DNA from: Tribonema minus
Taxonomy: Eukaryota > Sar > Xanthophyceae > Tribonematales > Tribonemataceae
Direction: 5' to 3'
NCBI GenBank assembly: GCA_017506865.1
Contig: JAFCMP010000445.1
Span: forward strand, 1 to 64,000
Length of the DNA stretch: 64,000 nucleotides
Shown here: positions 8,651 through 17,387 of the stretch, one piece after another
Numbering within the stretch: the first letter of the stretch is position 1
Layout: each line of letters begins with the position of its first letter
The notes under the pieces: generated by a model
What the model was told of the DNA's origin: nothing
Seen by the model: the letters and a program-made list of their open reading frames with translations, nothing else
Databases searched by the model: none
Translations under genes and position numbers: made by a program

Positions 8651-11326
8651 TCAAGCGCAAAGTACCGTGACGCGTGCCCGATTGGGGGCAAGGGCCAGTG
8701 CACGTACCCTGCGCGCGAGTGCGCCAGCCGCCCCCAGCAGGCCTTGCCAGTGTGATCCCGTCGGGTCCCTGGGGCATTCGCTAGACTGAGCGCCCGCTGC
8801 GACAGCAGCTGCGGCACTGCCAGGTGTGCTGGGCACACGATCGTTGCTTGACATCGTTGCGCCGCTATCGCTAGCACGACTTTCGCCAGGCAGCACACCC
8901 ATTGTGCTGCTCCGGGTCAGTCTCGGCAGCGGCGCATCTGCCACACCGTCCAACGTAGATGCATGGGCTTGCCTGGGGTCTACCCCCAGGTGCTCGCATC
9001 CGAGGATTTTGCGTATGGGACCACATTTGCTAGCGGCGGCGAGCAGCGCGGCTGTTGGCTTCAGGCTATTCCCCCCACCAACAGCTGCACCACCCGCTGC
9101 CGCCGCGCATGTCGTTGGTCGGGTGTGTATGTCAGCAATGTGATCATGGCCTGATGCACGGTCACAGCCTGACAGTGTGCATGCTGTCGCGGCGACCGGG
9201 CCTGCGAGGCAGTCGGCGCAGCGCCACACGTCGCACTGGTCCAGGGCCCCTAGATCACCAGATGGTGTCGTGGCGCTTGCTGCTGTGCGTCTGATGAAGA
9301 GGTTGCCGCACCCGTCGCAGACCTGCTCCAGGCCGCCGTATATTGGTCGGTGGTCTAGGAAAAGCTGAACATGCAGTTCTGCAAATTGCTTCCCTTTCCC
9401 TGTGTGGCGCGTGCGCTGGTGTGCACATGCGTGTGCCGCTGGGCAATTCTTTCCCGGGGCCCGAGGATTTGCTCGCACTATGAACTTGTCGCACATGCGG
9501 CAGTCCAGCCCCGGGATATTGACCTTCCGGTTGGCAGCGGGTGTCTTGGCGGGCGCCAAAACTGTCATAGCGGTGTTGCCGGATATTGGGTGCCCGTTGC
9601 GACTGTTACCGTCAGAGGTGACGCTGCCGCCTGACAGAGAGGCGCCGCTGCCAGCTGGCTGCAAAGACCGGGACATGATTCGTCTCTGGTGACCCGCCGG
9701 CCCAGGTTCGCCAACTTCCATCGGTACAGGCATGGTCACGGTGACCGGCTTTGCCAGCGCACCGCCAGACTGTGGCTCTGGACGGGTGACGCTGCCAGTG
9801 CTTTGGGCGCTGGCGCGGCGCCGACCCCGCCGGGGTGCAGCCGCCCCACGTTCGCCGCCCGGTGCAGCAGCCGCTGCGGCCGCTGGTGCTGTTGTCACCA
9901 TGTCTGCAGTACATGGGGTTTCCGCTGCGGTGACCTCCATCGGCTGAGGACCGGGATGCCACTGGGGAGAGGCGCCGCTGCTAGCTGGCTGCGAAGGCCG
10001 CGACGTGATCCGTCTCTGGTGACCCGCTGGCCCACTGGTAGGTTCGCCAACTTCCATCGGTACGGGCACGGTCGTGGTGACCGCCTTTGCCAGCGCACTC
10101 AGTTTGCCAGACGGCGACTCTGGGCGGTTGATGCTGCCAATGCTTCCGAGGCGTCCCAGGGGCGGCCCGGCGCTGGCGCCGCGACGCCGACCCCGCCGGG
10201 ATGCAGCTGCCCCGCGTTGGCCATCTGATGCGGCAGCGCCTGCCGGCGGTTTTGGCACCATGTCTGCCGCACGTGGCGTTGCCGCCGCCGTTAAGTCGGA
10301 GGTAACCTTGCGACCGCATGCAGCGGCGGCTGTGACAGTCGTCCGTGGCTGTGCAACCACCGGGTTGGCCGGTGCGGGCCCCGCCGCTGGTGCGGCAGTG
10401 GCAGCCGTCACTAAAGGCGTTTTCCGCCGCGAACGTCGTTTTGGCATTGGCGTTGTCGCTACTGGTGAATCCGGCGGCAGTGTCGCCCGACGGCGTTTAT
10501 TTGCCGCTGGTGGCGGTAGTACCACCAAGCTCAGTACAATCATCGCTGCTGGCGGCAGTGCCTCCCGTAAACTCGCCGCTTGAGACTCCGAGTCACTGGC
10601 AGGCTGATGCCGCGGGCGCTTCGTCTGTGAGCATCCCCTGTCACAGTGATTAGCGGCACCTGGGCTAGACAGATGGCGGCGGCGCTTCTTGACGTGCGCG
10701 TGGCTGCCACTGCCCTGAGGCTCGTCCGAGTCGGCTGACGACAAGTGTAGTCTGCGCATGCTTCTGCACAGCTCTGCAACCTGACTGCACACTGGCACCT
10801 CTGGCATCGGCCGCGGTCTAGAGCTCTGGGCCATCAGCTGAGGTGGTGGCGGGCCGGGTATCGGTGGCGGGTCCGGTATCGGCGGCGGGCCCGGTATCGG
10901 CGGTGGGCCCGGTATCGGCGGCGGGCCCGGTATCGGCGGGGGGCCCGGTATCGGCGGCGGGCCCGGGATCGGCGGCGGGCCCGGGATCGGCGGCGGGCCC
11001 GGGATTGGCGGCGGGGCCGGGATCGGTGGCGGCGGCGGTATCACTAGGCGTACCCAACGGCCAACACCATGGCGGCGTCTGCGGCGTGTGTCAGATTGGC
11101 GTGCAGCTTTGACCTGCCACCACCACAAGCCAGTATTCAGCCCGTGGTTGCGCTGTTCCCGTTTGCGTTTCAGAGGTGACCCCTCCCCACGTGAGGCAGG
11201 GCTGGTAAGCCAGTGGAGAGCCATAGCTTTGAAAGGCGACTTTGAGGCGCGAGAAAAAAAAAAAAAAAAAAGCCCAGGCTCGGTCTCGAATGCGCGGCTG
11301 CCTACCGCGACCACTCCCCTGCACAA
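8651..11326 (-). CDS. LINE 5' ORF: Gag-like, proline-rich and Cys/His zinc-binding protein
   Basis: An 891-residue product at the 5' end of the LINE. The first residues are encoded through a poly(T) run and give a run of Phe, so a start at Met 35 (near 11224) is more believable. Next come a basic stretch, then ten or so PPPIPG units encoded by an 18-bp minisatellite. Basic, Ala/Thr/Pro-rich segments follow, with internally duplicated blocks such as VPMEVGEP seen twice. The C-terminal third carries CRMC, CDGC, CADC and a final Cys-His-rich region, probably a nucleic-acid-binding zinc module. It ends in a TGA followed by an in-frame continuation into the OTU ORF. No enzymatic motif was seen. 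It is probably an RNA-binding packaging protein by position. Confidence 0.6.
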   Translation of the reverse strand: MCRGVVAVGSRAFETEPGLFFFFFSRASKSPFKAMALHWLTSPASRGEGSPLKRKREQRNHGLNTGLWWWQVKAARQSDTRRRRRHGVGRWVRLVIPPPPPIPAPPPIPGPPPIPGPPPIPGPPPIPGPPPIPGPPPIPGPPPIPGPPPIPDPPPIPGPPPPQLMAQSSRPRPMPEVPVCSQVAELCRSMRRLHLSSADSDEPQGSGSHAHVKKRRRHLSSPGAANHCDRGCSQTKRPRHQPASDSESQAASLREALPPAAMIVLSLVVLPPPAANKRRRATLPPDSPVATTPMPKRRSRRKTPLVTAATAAPAAGPAPANPVVAQPRTTVTAAAACGRKVTSDLTAAATPRAADMVPKPPAGAAASDGQRGAAASRRGRRRGASAGPPLGRLGSIGSINRPESPSGKLSALAKAVTTTVPVPMEVGEPTSGPAGHQRRITSRPSQPASSGASPQWHPGPQPMEVTAAETPCTADMVTTAPAAAAAAAPGGERGAAAPRRGRRRASAQSTGSVTRPEPQSGGALAKPVTVTMPVPMEVGEPGPAGHQRRIMSRSLQPAGSGASLSGGSVTSDGNSRNGHPISGNTAMTVLAPAKTPAANRKVNIPGLDCRMCDKFIVRANPRAPGKNCPAAHACAHQRTRHTGKGKQFAELHVQLFLDHRPIYGGLEQVCDGCGNLFIRRTAASATTPSGDLGALDQCDVWRCADCLAGPVAATACTLSGCDRASGHDHIADIHTRPTTCAAAAGGAAVGGGNSLKPTAALLAAASKCGPIRKILGCEHLGVDPRQAHASTLDGVADAPLPRLTRSSTMGVLPGESRASDSGATMSSNDRVPSTPGSAAAAVAAGAQSSECPRDPTGSHWQGLLGAAGALARRVRALALAPNRARVTVLCA
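10843..11040. repeat. 18-bp coding minisatellite
   Basis: About ten tandem copies of a unit close to GGGCCCGGTATCGGCGGC (plus strand). On the minus strand these encode repeated Pro-Pro-Pro-Ile-Pro-Gly. Single-base differences between units (Gly to Asp, Gly to Ala) show it is a drifting minisatellite inside the LINE 5' ORF. Confidence 0.9.
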
Positions 11327-11340
11327 CTATACCACTTTCA
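11254..11340 (-). promoter_or_regulatory. Possible Pol III-like boxes beside a homopolymer run
   Basis: Read on the minus strand, TGGTATAGTTG fits the A-box pattern TRGYNNANNNG. About 30 bases later ATTCGAGACC resembles a B box (GGTTCGANNCC) with mismatches, and an 18-base T run (11254-11271 on plus, as A) follows. This layout resembles a tRNA-derived SINE head or an internal Pol III promoter at the LINE 5' end. The T-arm does not fold convincingly, so it is not called a tRNA. Confidence 0.2.
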
Positions 11341-12170
11341 GTTCAAGATCCCGCCCTGCTCTGGTGTACCTGTTGAGGTGGTTCTCCCGCCGTCGTGAAA
11401 CGAGCGGTGGTGGAACGAGTCGGTGTGCTCAAGCTCTCTGCCTCTGACCAACACAAGGCAGCTGGGCTGAATGCAATGCTGTGCAATTCGTGTCCTTGCC
11501 GCTGCAGTGTCGTGGTCCTGTCGTGTCTGTGCGTGTGCTGAATGCAGTCAGTCTCTGCCAGGCGAGGTCCCTTGTGCGGCTGCAAATCAAGCTGGTCAGC
11601 AAGCGTTCAAACCTTAATCTGGTGAACTGCTATCTACTGCCCTGCGATCCAGTGTGCCCTAGGTTCCCCCTTCCCGATCCGTCGACGGCGATATCGTCTG
11701 ATGTTTTTTTTTTTTTTTTTTTTTTTAGTTTGCCCTTCTTGTGCTTCGGCCGATGTCGCTGTGTGCGTAGGTAGCTTTAGCAATATCAATGCGAGGCTTA
11801 CTTGCTTACACCGGCGACCCACGCTGCGTGTCTGGCCTTGTTCGCCTCAGGCCCGCGGTGGAGCGAAAATCCGCTCTCTAGTCCTCGGCTGTAGCCAGGC
11901 CGACAGGTTGAGCGTGCGGTGCTGCTGTGCCCTCAGTGTCCCCTGTGCATCCTCGCCTTCCGCGCCGCCGCTCCGCCAGCGGCTCCTCCTTCGCTGCCTC
12001 CTTGCACAAACGGACGTACACTCATCTTTGTGCGTGTTTTGTAGCTGCCTTGGTCTAGGACACCAGACGCATCGCAGCTGACTGCTCAATGTCGAAGCAA
12101 CAAGCGCTTCTACGCAGGTGGCGTGCACCCAGGCACGAGTAAAACCGGACCGAAAAGGCAACAACTGCGC
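11341..12170. other. Spacer between the two LINEs; 23-base poly(T)
   Basis: No gene is recognised. A run of 23 T at 11704-11726 is the main landmark. The stretch may contain the untranslated 5' end of the first LINE, but no boundary or duplicated target site was found. Confidence 0.4.
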
Positions 12171-12174
12171 GGCA

Positions 12175-13479
12175 GCAAGCGGTGAACAGTTTTATTGGTA
12201 CTTTTTATTAATTCTCGCTCAGGGCGCGAAAAAGCCCAGATGATTGGCATCTAGCTGTAAGGAATCTACATGTCGTATGACAGTCTGAAAGTGTCGCAAC
12301 GACAACCACTCAAACGCCGCCGCTGCCAAATGGCATCTCGGGGTCCTCCCCTACGTCCTCCTCCATGTGCCCCCCCCCCCTGGATTCTGCCATGTGTGTC
12401 ATGACACGGCCAGAGTACGCCATGTGGACCGCTGCCGACAGTGCCGAGCGTAAGCGCGCCAGGGCGATGCCCTTGAGAGCTTTAGGGCGCGCTCCTCCGG
12501 GCAGTGACATCCTGCTGGCATACTCCGTCGCCACAGCCTCCAGCAGCTTCCGCCCCTGCTCCCCGATGCTGCCAAATGACCCTATTGCCAATGTGGCAAG
12601 TTTGTAGCAATTCTGATCATAATGACCAGAATAGTGGGTAGTCTTGGCGGCCTCTTGGTCGCGGCAGCATCGCTCGGGGTCTGCTGCAGTTTTCGCCGCC
12701 CGCGACGCCACCTGTGCCTCGAAGCAGGTAACGTCCACCATGAGCGGTAGGTGGCGTGTCGGGTCGTCGTAGCCGGTCACCGGGAAGGCGTCGGCAGGCA
12801 GCACGATGTCCATCCTGCGACTCCCCGGCGGCCCGGCGGACCCCAGAAACGGCGTGTAGTCCTCGTCCACCAGTCCCGTTTTGAGGTATTGCCGCAGGAG
12901 GCGCTGCGTGGCCCTCTTGACGCTATTGTGGACAATGGTGTCGTGCGCCTTGACGCGTGGCGCTTGACACAGCCGTGCATGCAGGGTGCCGCCCGGCGAC
13001 TTCCCGCACAGCTTGCAGCCTGCCGTCTGCTCCTCTACTCCGATGGCGCGTTTGACGGCCAGCTGCCAGGATAGGCCATCGAACGAAGCCGTTGTGGAGT
13101 ACATGGGCTCGTTGAGGAATGCCATGCCGATCGAGTGCATGTGGCGCTGCGACCGGAATCGAGCAAGTGCTTGCGTGCGTTGCGTGCCCTGCGGCAGCTG
13201 TTGCAGGTCCGCCTCCACCTTATCTGCAAGCTCGGTAGCGACGGCATCTGCAAGCGCACTCTGATTGGGGCGCTTCAGGCTACACTGCAACTGCAGAGCA
13301 CTGGCGTCAAGTACGCAAGCAGCATCCGCACCAGTGCCACCACCTGCTGTCGGCCGCAGCGGCGGCTGCTGCGTAGGTGGTTGCTGCTGCAGTGGCGTTA
13401 GCGCTGGTGGCAGTATATGTTCCAGCTTGTCACCTGTGGCTGCACGTAGAGATGTGGCAGCTGTGGCGATCGTCCACAT
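12175..13479 (-). mobile_element. 5'-truncated LINE of a second, related family (LINE-B)
   Basis: The C-terminal 389-residue ORF of a retroelement plus about 135 bp of 3' untranslated sequence. The reverse transcriptase part is missing, as expected from 5' truncation during target-primed insertion. It sits in a field of roughly 95-bp degenerate repeats that recur on both sides (about 12140-12205 and 13515-13812). Its tail resembles a stretch in RME-8 intron 1 near 51866-51955. Confidence 0.6.
12310..13479 (-). CDS. LINE-B C-terminal restriction-like endonuclease domain
   Basis: A 389-residue ORF that parallels the C-terminus of the first LINE's ORF2. Both have an FRSQR/LRSQR lead-in, then a Cys-Cys-His-Cys finger (here C155, C158, H167, C171) and a following His-Asp (179-180) in place of RGHN. 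A PD-(D/E)XK-like core with RMDIV (D224) and MVDVT (D249) follows. In RLE-class LINEs this module binds and nicks target DNA. No reverse transcriptase precedes it, so it cannot move by itself. The long intact frame suggests a young insertion, or a remnant kept open by chance in GC-rich sequence. Identity with ORF2 is low, so it comes from another family. Confidence 0.65.
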   Translation of the reverse strand: MWTIATAATSLRAATGDKLEHILPPALTPLQQQPPTQQPPLRPTAGGGTGADAACVLDASALQLQCSLKRPNQSALADAVATELADKVEADLQQLPQGTQRTQALARFRSQRHMHSIGMAFLNEPMYSTTASFDGLSWQLAVKRAIGVEEQTAGCKLCGKSPGGTLHARLCQAPRVKAHDTIVHNSVKRATQRLLRQYLKTGLVDEDYTPFLGSAGPPGSRRMDIVLPADAFPVTGYDDPTRHLPLMVDVTCFEAQVASRAAKTAADPERCCRDQEAAKTTHYSGHYDQNCYKLATLAIGSFGSIGEQGRKLLEAVATEYASRMSLPGGARPKALKGIALARLRSALSAAVHMAYSGRVMTHMAESRGGGHMEEDVGEDPEMPFGSGGV

Positions 13480-13514
13480 TATTGGTACTTGTGTGATTTG
13501 CGAGTTCCATTGCG

Positions 13515-13812
13515 CGCCCTCCTCGCCACCTCAATCAAATAGGCAACATCAGCGCGGCAGCAAGCAGGCACTAAACGGGTTATCGGTACTCTGTGTGATG
13601 TGTGCGAGCGGAGAGTCACACCCTAACCGACCAGGCAACGACAGCGCTGCAGCAACCAAGCGGTTATCAGTGTCTATTGATGCTTTTGTGATGTGCGCGC
13701 ACCCATTTCTCGCTCTCCGCTCGCTCACACCTCAACCAAACAGGCAACAACACAGCGAGCGCCGGCAAGCAGTACACGGAGTTTTATTGGCAGTTTTGTG
13801 ATGTGCGCGCCC
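13515..13812. repeat. Three degenerate ~95-bp tandem repeats
   Basis: Three units share a core of the type AGGCAACAACA...GCAGCAAGCAG...TTATTGGTACT...TTTTGTGATGTGCGCGC. A fourth related unit lies across the LINE-B insertion at about 12140-12205. The array lies directly downstream of the FAM210-like stop codon, so it is probably part of that gene's 3' untranslated region or flank. Confidence 0.7.
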
Positions 13813-13829
13813 ATTGCGCGAGCGGAGCG

Positions 13830-14206
13830 TCACACCTTGCGCGGCGCGCGTCCGAGCACGCGCGCCAGCGTCGGCGTCACCGCCAGCACTATCACATACC
13901 GTATCGGCTCTGCGAGTTCTGTCGCCACGAGCGACATGGCAGCGCTTTTTGCCTGCGGGTTCGTCTCAATCAGATAGTGCAGCCTGCGAAACGTGTTTGT
14001 TAGACCCGGGGGGGGGAATTCCCCCTCCTTTGTGACCATCCAGGCGATACCGTCGTGCGCCTTTTCCAGCGCCAGCGTGGTGTCGACGGGGGGTACGTAG
14101 CCGCTCTCGAAGAGGAGGTACCCCCCCACGAACATGCCCGCGTAGAGCGCGTAGTACGTGCCGATGGCCACGATGCCGTAGCGCTTCCACATCATCCGTG
14201 CTTTGG
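13830..14206 (-). CDS. FAM210/DUF1279-like membrane protein, last exon
   Basis: The frame runs from a likely splice acceptor (CACAG, 14207-14211) to TGA at 13832-13830. It encodes about 125 residues. The segment WKRYGIVAIGTYYALYAGM followed by a hydrophobic GGYLLFESG matches the start of the DUF1279 (FAM210) domain. The end, ELAEPIRYVIVLAVTPTL, matches that family's second membrane segment, where a PIR...TP pattern is typical. FAM210 proteins sit in mitochondrial or plastid inner membranes; that location here is inferred. The N-terminal targeting part must lie in upstream exons that I could not find. The exon's first 30 bases are repeated three more times upstream. The translation start is unknown: the ATG at 14195 is only the first in this exon. 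Confidence 0.7.
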
Positions 14207-14650
14207 CTGTGAGGGAGGGGGGGGGGGTAGGGGGTGTTTGTCAGGATGGAGACTTGCGAGTCATTCAAGGGAGTGAGTGAGTCATGGCCGCGTTGCCGTA
14301 GCGCTTCCACATCGTGCTGTGAGGGAGGGGGGGGGGTAGGAAGGGGGTAGGGGGTGTTTGTCAGGATGGAGACTTGCGAGTCATTCAAGGGAGTGAGTGA
14401 GTCATGGCCACGATGCCGTAGCGCTTCCACATCGTCCTTGCTTTGGCTGTGAGGCGGTGAGGGGATGGGCGGGTGGCAAGGTGTCAGGGATGGAGACGTG
14501 CGAGTTGTTCGCGTGAGTGAGTTGGCGAGTTGTCTGATGCCGTAGCGCTTCCGCATCATCCGTGCTTTGGTCGCGAGGAAGGGGAGGGGAGCGGGGGGTG
14601 GGGATGACGAGGGGTGTACGGATGGAGACTCGTGAGTCATTCAAGAGAGT
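14207..14650 (-). repeat. Exon-boundary echo array of the FAM210-like gene (4 copies)
   Basis: The plus-strand core GCCGTAGCGCTTCCACATC occurs at 14175 (real exon), 14295, 14415 and 14539, so the period is about 120 bp. Each unit holds the first ~30 bases of the exon plus the upstream intron with its acceptor-like end and a TGACTCGCAAGTCTCCATCC block. Only the 14175 copy leads into the full coding frame. The others run into intron sequence. Confidence 0.85.
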
Positions 14651-15523
14651 GAGTCATCTGTTGGGCGAGTGCAGCACGGAGTGAAAAGCGAATGCGACTG
14701 CCACATGCAGACTGCGTTTGCGGTGATGTCTTTATTTGGATGCTTTGAGAAGTATACCGTTGGGGAAGCATACATTGGTACTGCAGAAAACCAGCTGCGC
14801 AATAGGGCGCAGGTGCGCGTGCGAGCATCACGACAACAACGGTTTGTAGAGTTGTAAGTCTCAACGCAGACCCGGCTGCCTTGAACACAGCGCATTGAAG
14901 TGGCCCCTCAACGCGGCCGACAGATGTGTAACCATTTGTGTCCGCGACCTATCGACGTTGAGTTGCACCAAGGTACCGATGCCAGCAAGCCTAGCCCTGG
15001 CCTTTTAAAACATAGACACCCCAAGAGGCTGCGGCGCAGGCGCGCGCTGCCCGCGCTGACATTGTCACCATGCAGCGTCGTCCGTCATCGTTGGCTGTGC
15101 AAACGGACCGCAACACACTACCACACACGCACCAGCAGATGCCTACAAGTGTGACTTCACAGTTCAAGTTACTGCCGGTGCAGCTGCTCAGACAGCACAT
15201 CTTGCGGGCAGGCAAACGTCACCCGCTGCGCTGGCAGGCCCAGCACAAGTACAGTTTATGCATATCCATGTACCCCGCCAGCGCCCCCGCTGCTCGCTCT
15301 GCGCGTGTCGCCTGGCTTGGGTCTGCTCATCACTTCGAAGCGCCAACGCTCAGCGGAATCTGCAGCTGTGGAAGCGCACATGCGCTGCATGCCGAGAGAT
15401 GGCCGGAGACGGCAGCGCTCGCTTGGCGTGTGCGTCGGTCGATATAAGTGGCTCTCGCGTGCGTGCCTTTGAGTTGGCATTAGCACTCAGGCGTGTGGTG
15501 CGAGAAAGCGTTCACGCGGCTGC
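14651..15523. other. Region without an assignable gene
   Basis: Contains several overlapping open frames (for example plus 15070-15447), none of which resembles a known family. It may hold the missing 5' exons of the FAM210-like gene, but no exon with a convincing targeting peptide was found. Confidence 0.3.
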
Positions 15524-16076
15524 TCGATAATTAGGGTCACTGGACGGATTTTTTGTTTCCGCGTAGAAAGGGGGGGTGGACGTGCTTTTTGCGGAGCTAA
15601 TCAAAAAGGGTGGACGCATTTTAAGAAGACTACATAGATCGACTGCTATGCACTTCGTTCATAATTGATTCGCGCCGCGTCGCCGCACAACCACGCCGCA
15701 GAAAAACGTTTCGTCCCTCGCCAGTTTTGTCAGGTTCCGCGTGCATCCTGTGTGCCAAAAGTGCTAGGCCTCCATAGAGCAGAGGTCGAAGCTGTTTTAA
15801 CAACAGCGCTAAATGTGTTTCAAGCCAGTCCCGCAGCAACGTACAGCAGCACCGCATGGCCCAGCTCCAGCACGACCAAGTTCAGCTTTGCTTTGACAGA
15901 GTGAACTTCGTAATCGGTACTGTGTGTGGCTTACAAAGAGGGGTGAACATCTTATTGCTGAAGCAATACAATAAGGGGGTGGACATCTGGTTGGTGAAGC
16001 AATTAACAGGGCGTCCTATGTTTTTAGGCTGGCGTTAAAACTAACAAAAAAGCCGTCCAGTGACCTTAATTATCGA
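15524..16076. mobile_element. MITE-like element with ~38-bp terminal inverted repeats
   Basis: The left end TCGATAATTA(G)GGTCACTGGACGG and the right end are inverted copies that continue through GGATTTTTTGTT (left) and GGCTTTTTTGTT (right), with about three mismatches over 38 bp. The element is 553 bp and has no coding capacity. It is AT-richer than its surroundings and carries internal GGTGGAC(G/A) subterminal motifs near both ends. This is the form of a non-autonomous DNA transposon. A target duplication is not clear, so the superfamily is unassigned. Confidence 0.8.
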
Positions 16077-16093
16077 CAAGACGGTAGCTTAGA

Positions 16094-16167
16094 AATGGCC
16101 GTTGCGTTGGGTGTTACAGTGTACACCACCAATGGCCGTTGCGTTGGGTGTTCCAGTGTACACCACC
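16094..16167. repeat. 37-bp direct tandem duplication
   Basis: Two adjacent copies of AATGGCCGTTGCGTTGGGTG...GTGTACACCACC differ at one position (TTACAG versus TTCCAG). They start 18 bp beyond the right end of the MITE-like element. Confidence 0.9.
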
Positions 16168-17387
16168 CCTGCACTCTATACGGCAGCTGACGCCGTTTAT
16201 CCATGTTGTCTGCTGAGCGTTGCTGCACGAGTGATGCTCCGCATATGCCCTATAAGCACCACCTACCTTGCTTACCCATGCGCGTAGCACAAAGCTCTAC
16301 TCCAGGCGTGACACGCGGGTTTGCGTCCTCCTGCTGCTCAGCACAAGCCTGTGAACATCTGACTCGTTGTCGGTCTCATACTGCGCAGCACTTGCGCTTC
16401 AGCTTAAGTTTCCCCACTTATACTATTTGTCGCCAACTCTGCCACCCACATCTGTGCTGCGGCGTCATGCCCCGCTGCATGAGCGTTGATGCTCTGAGTG
16501 CCAGCAGCGTACGCACTGGCGTGAGACTGCAGAGTGCGCAGCAATCTACATACCTGCCACTTGCTTCCCCCCTCCCCCGCATCATTTGCCGCCATCTCAC
16601 CTGCTGCTCATTTGGCGATGCGTTGCTGCACACCAAAAGGTTTGACGGGTGACTGCAATGTGCACAGTCCGTGACGGTTCAAGCACACATTTGGTTGTAT
16701 TGATGCCATGCGTACAGAACAGCTGGCGCCTCGCTTGGCGCCGGTGTTTGCACGGACGTTGGGTTCACTGATGACACAGGCACAATGGCGATTGTGGTTT
16801 GTCGTAAGAAATTAACGCAGCGTCCACATCTTTCACTTGTCAGAGCAGCTACCGTGCGCCTGCATCATCCAGTTTCTCCTGGTGATGCACTTGAAAGACA
16901 CCCCAGCAAGCGAAAACTACAACTCTGACACTGCAACACAACGAAATCTGGCGTAGTGGCGCCAGAGCGGTTACGCATCACGAGCCAGTCGGTCATGATA
17001 CGCAAGCCACCACAACTCAAGAAGACTCACTGAGGAGGTTTACAACAAAAATAGTACTTGGGACGTCACGGTATCGGCTCACCAAACAGGCCTTGCGGCT
17101 CTTCAGCCTGCGCAGCTTGCGCAGCTTGCACTCGCATCCGCTGAGCCTCCGCCCTGGTCTCTGGTCTCGCCTTCTGATTATCCTCTTCGTCCATGTCGCG
17201 CTTCGTGTGGTTGATGCGAACAACGAAGCCACAACATCTCGCATGAGGCAGTGCCGCACGCGCCGGCGCCTTCATGTTGCATCCCTGAAGAAGCGAGGTT
17301 CGATGACTCACAGCGCAGCTGACAGACCGCAGGTCCCTGGCACTTAATCTCACTAATCGCAGCATGATAGCAAATGGTCGCAGGCAG
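16168..17387. other. Region without an assignable gene
   Basis: Short open frames on both strands only. Nothing matches a family I know and no repeat stands out. Confidence 0.3.

Larger units (their letters stand above)
2295..11345 (-). mobile_element. Long RLE-class non-LTR retrotransposon (LINE), master copy
   Basis: Three long minus-strand ORFs lie head to tail (11326-8651, 8602-5693, 5681-2373) and together make one LINE of about 9 kb. The 3' end is fixed at about 2295 because three shorter copies in this window (29285-29712, 32149-32740, 39697-39964) stop at the same bases, reading ...ACAAGTCCATAC in element sense. There is no poly(A) tail. ORF2 carries reverse transcriptase motifs A, B and C, then a Cys-Cys-His-Cys finger and a restriction-like endonuclease core, placing it among early-branching RLE-encoding LINEs rather than APE-encoding L1-type elements. 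The upstream ORFs supply an OTU protease and a Gag-like zinc-binding protein. The 5' boundary was not found. No target duplication is visible for this copy. Confidence 0.85.

Noticed and set aside
11290..11345. tRNA gene
   Set aside because: The A- and B-box resemblance is present but no cloverleaf with a paired T-arm or acceptor stem could be drawn.
2295..11345. 28S rDNA-targeted R2 element
   Set aside because: The ORF2 C-terminus has an R2-like finger and endonuclease, but none of the four insertion sites contains rDNA and the sites differ.
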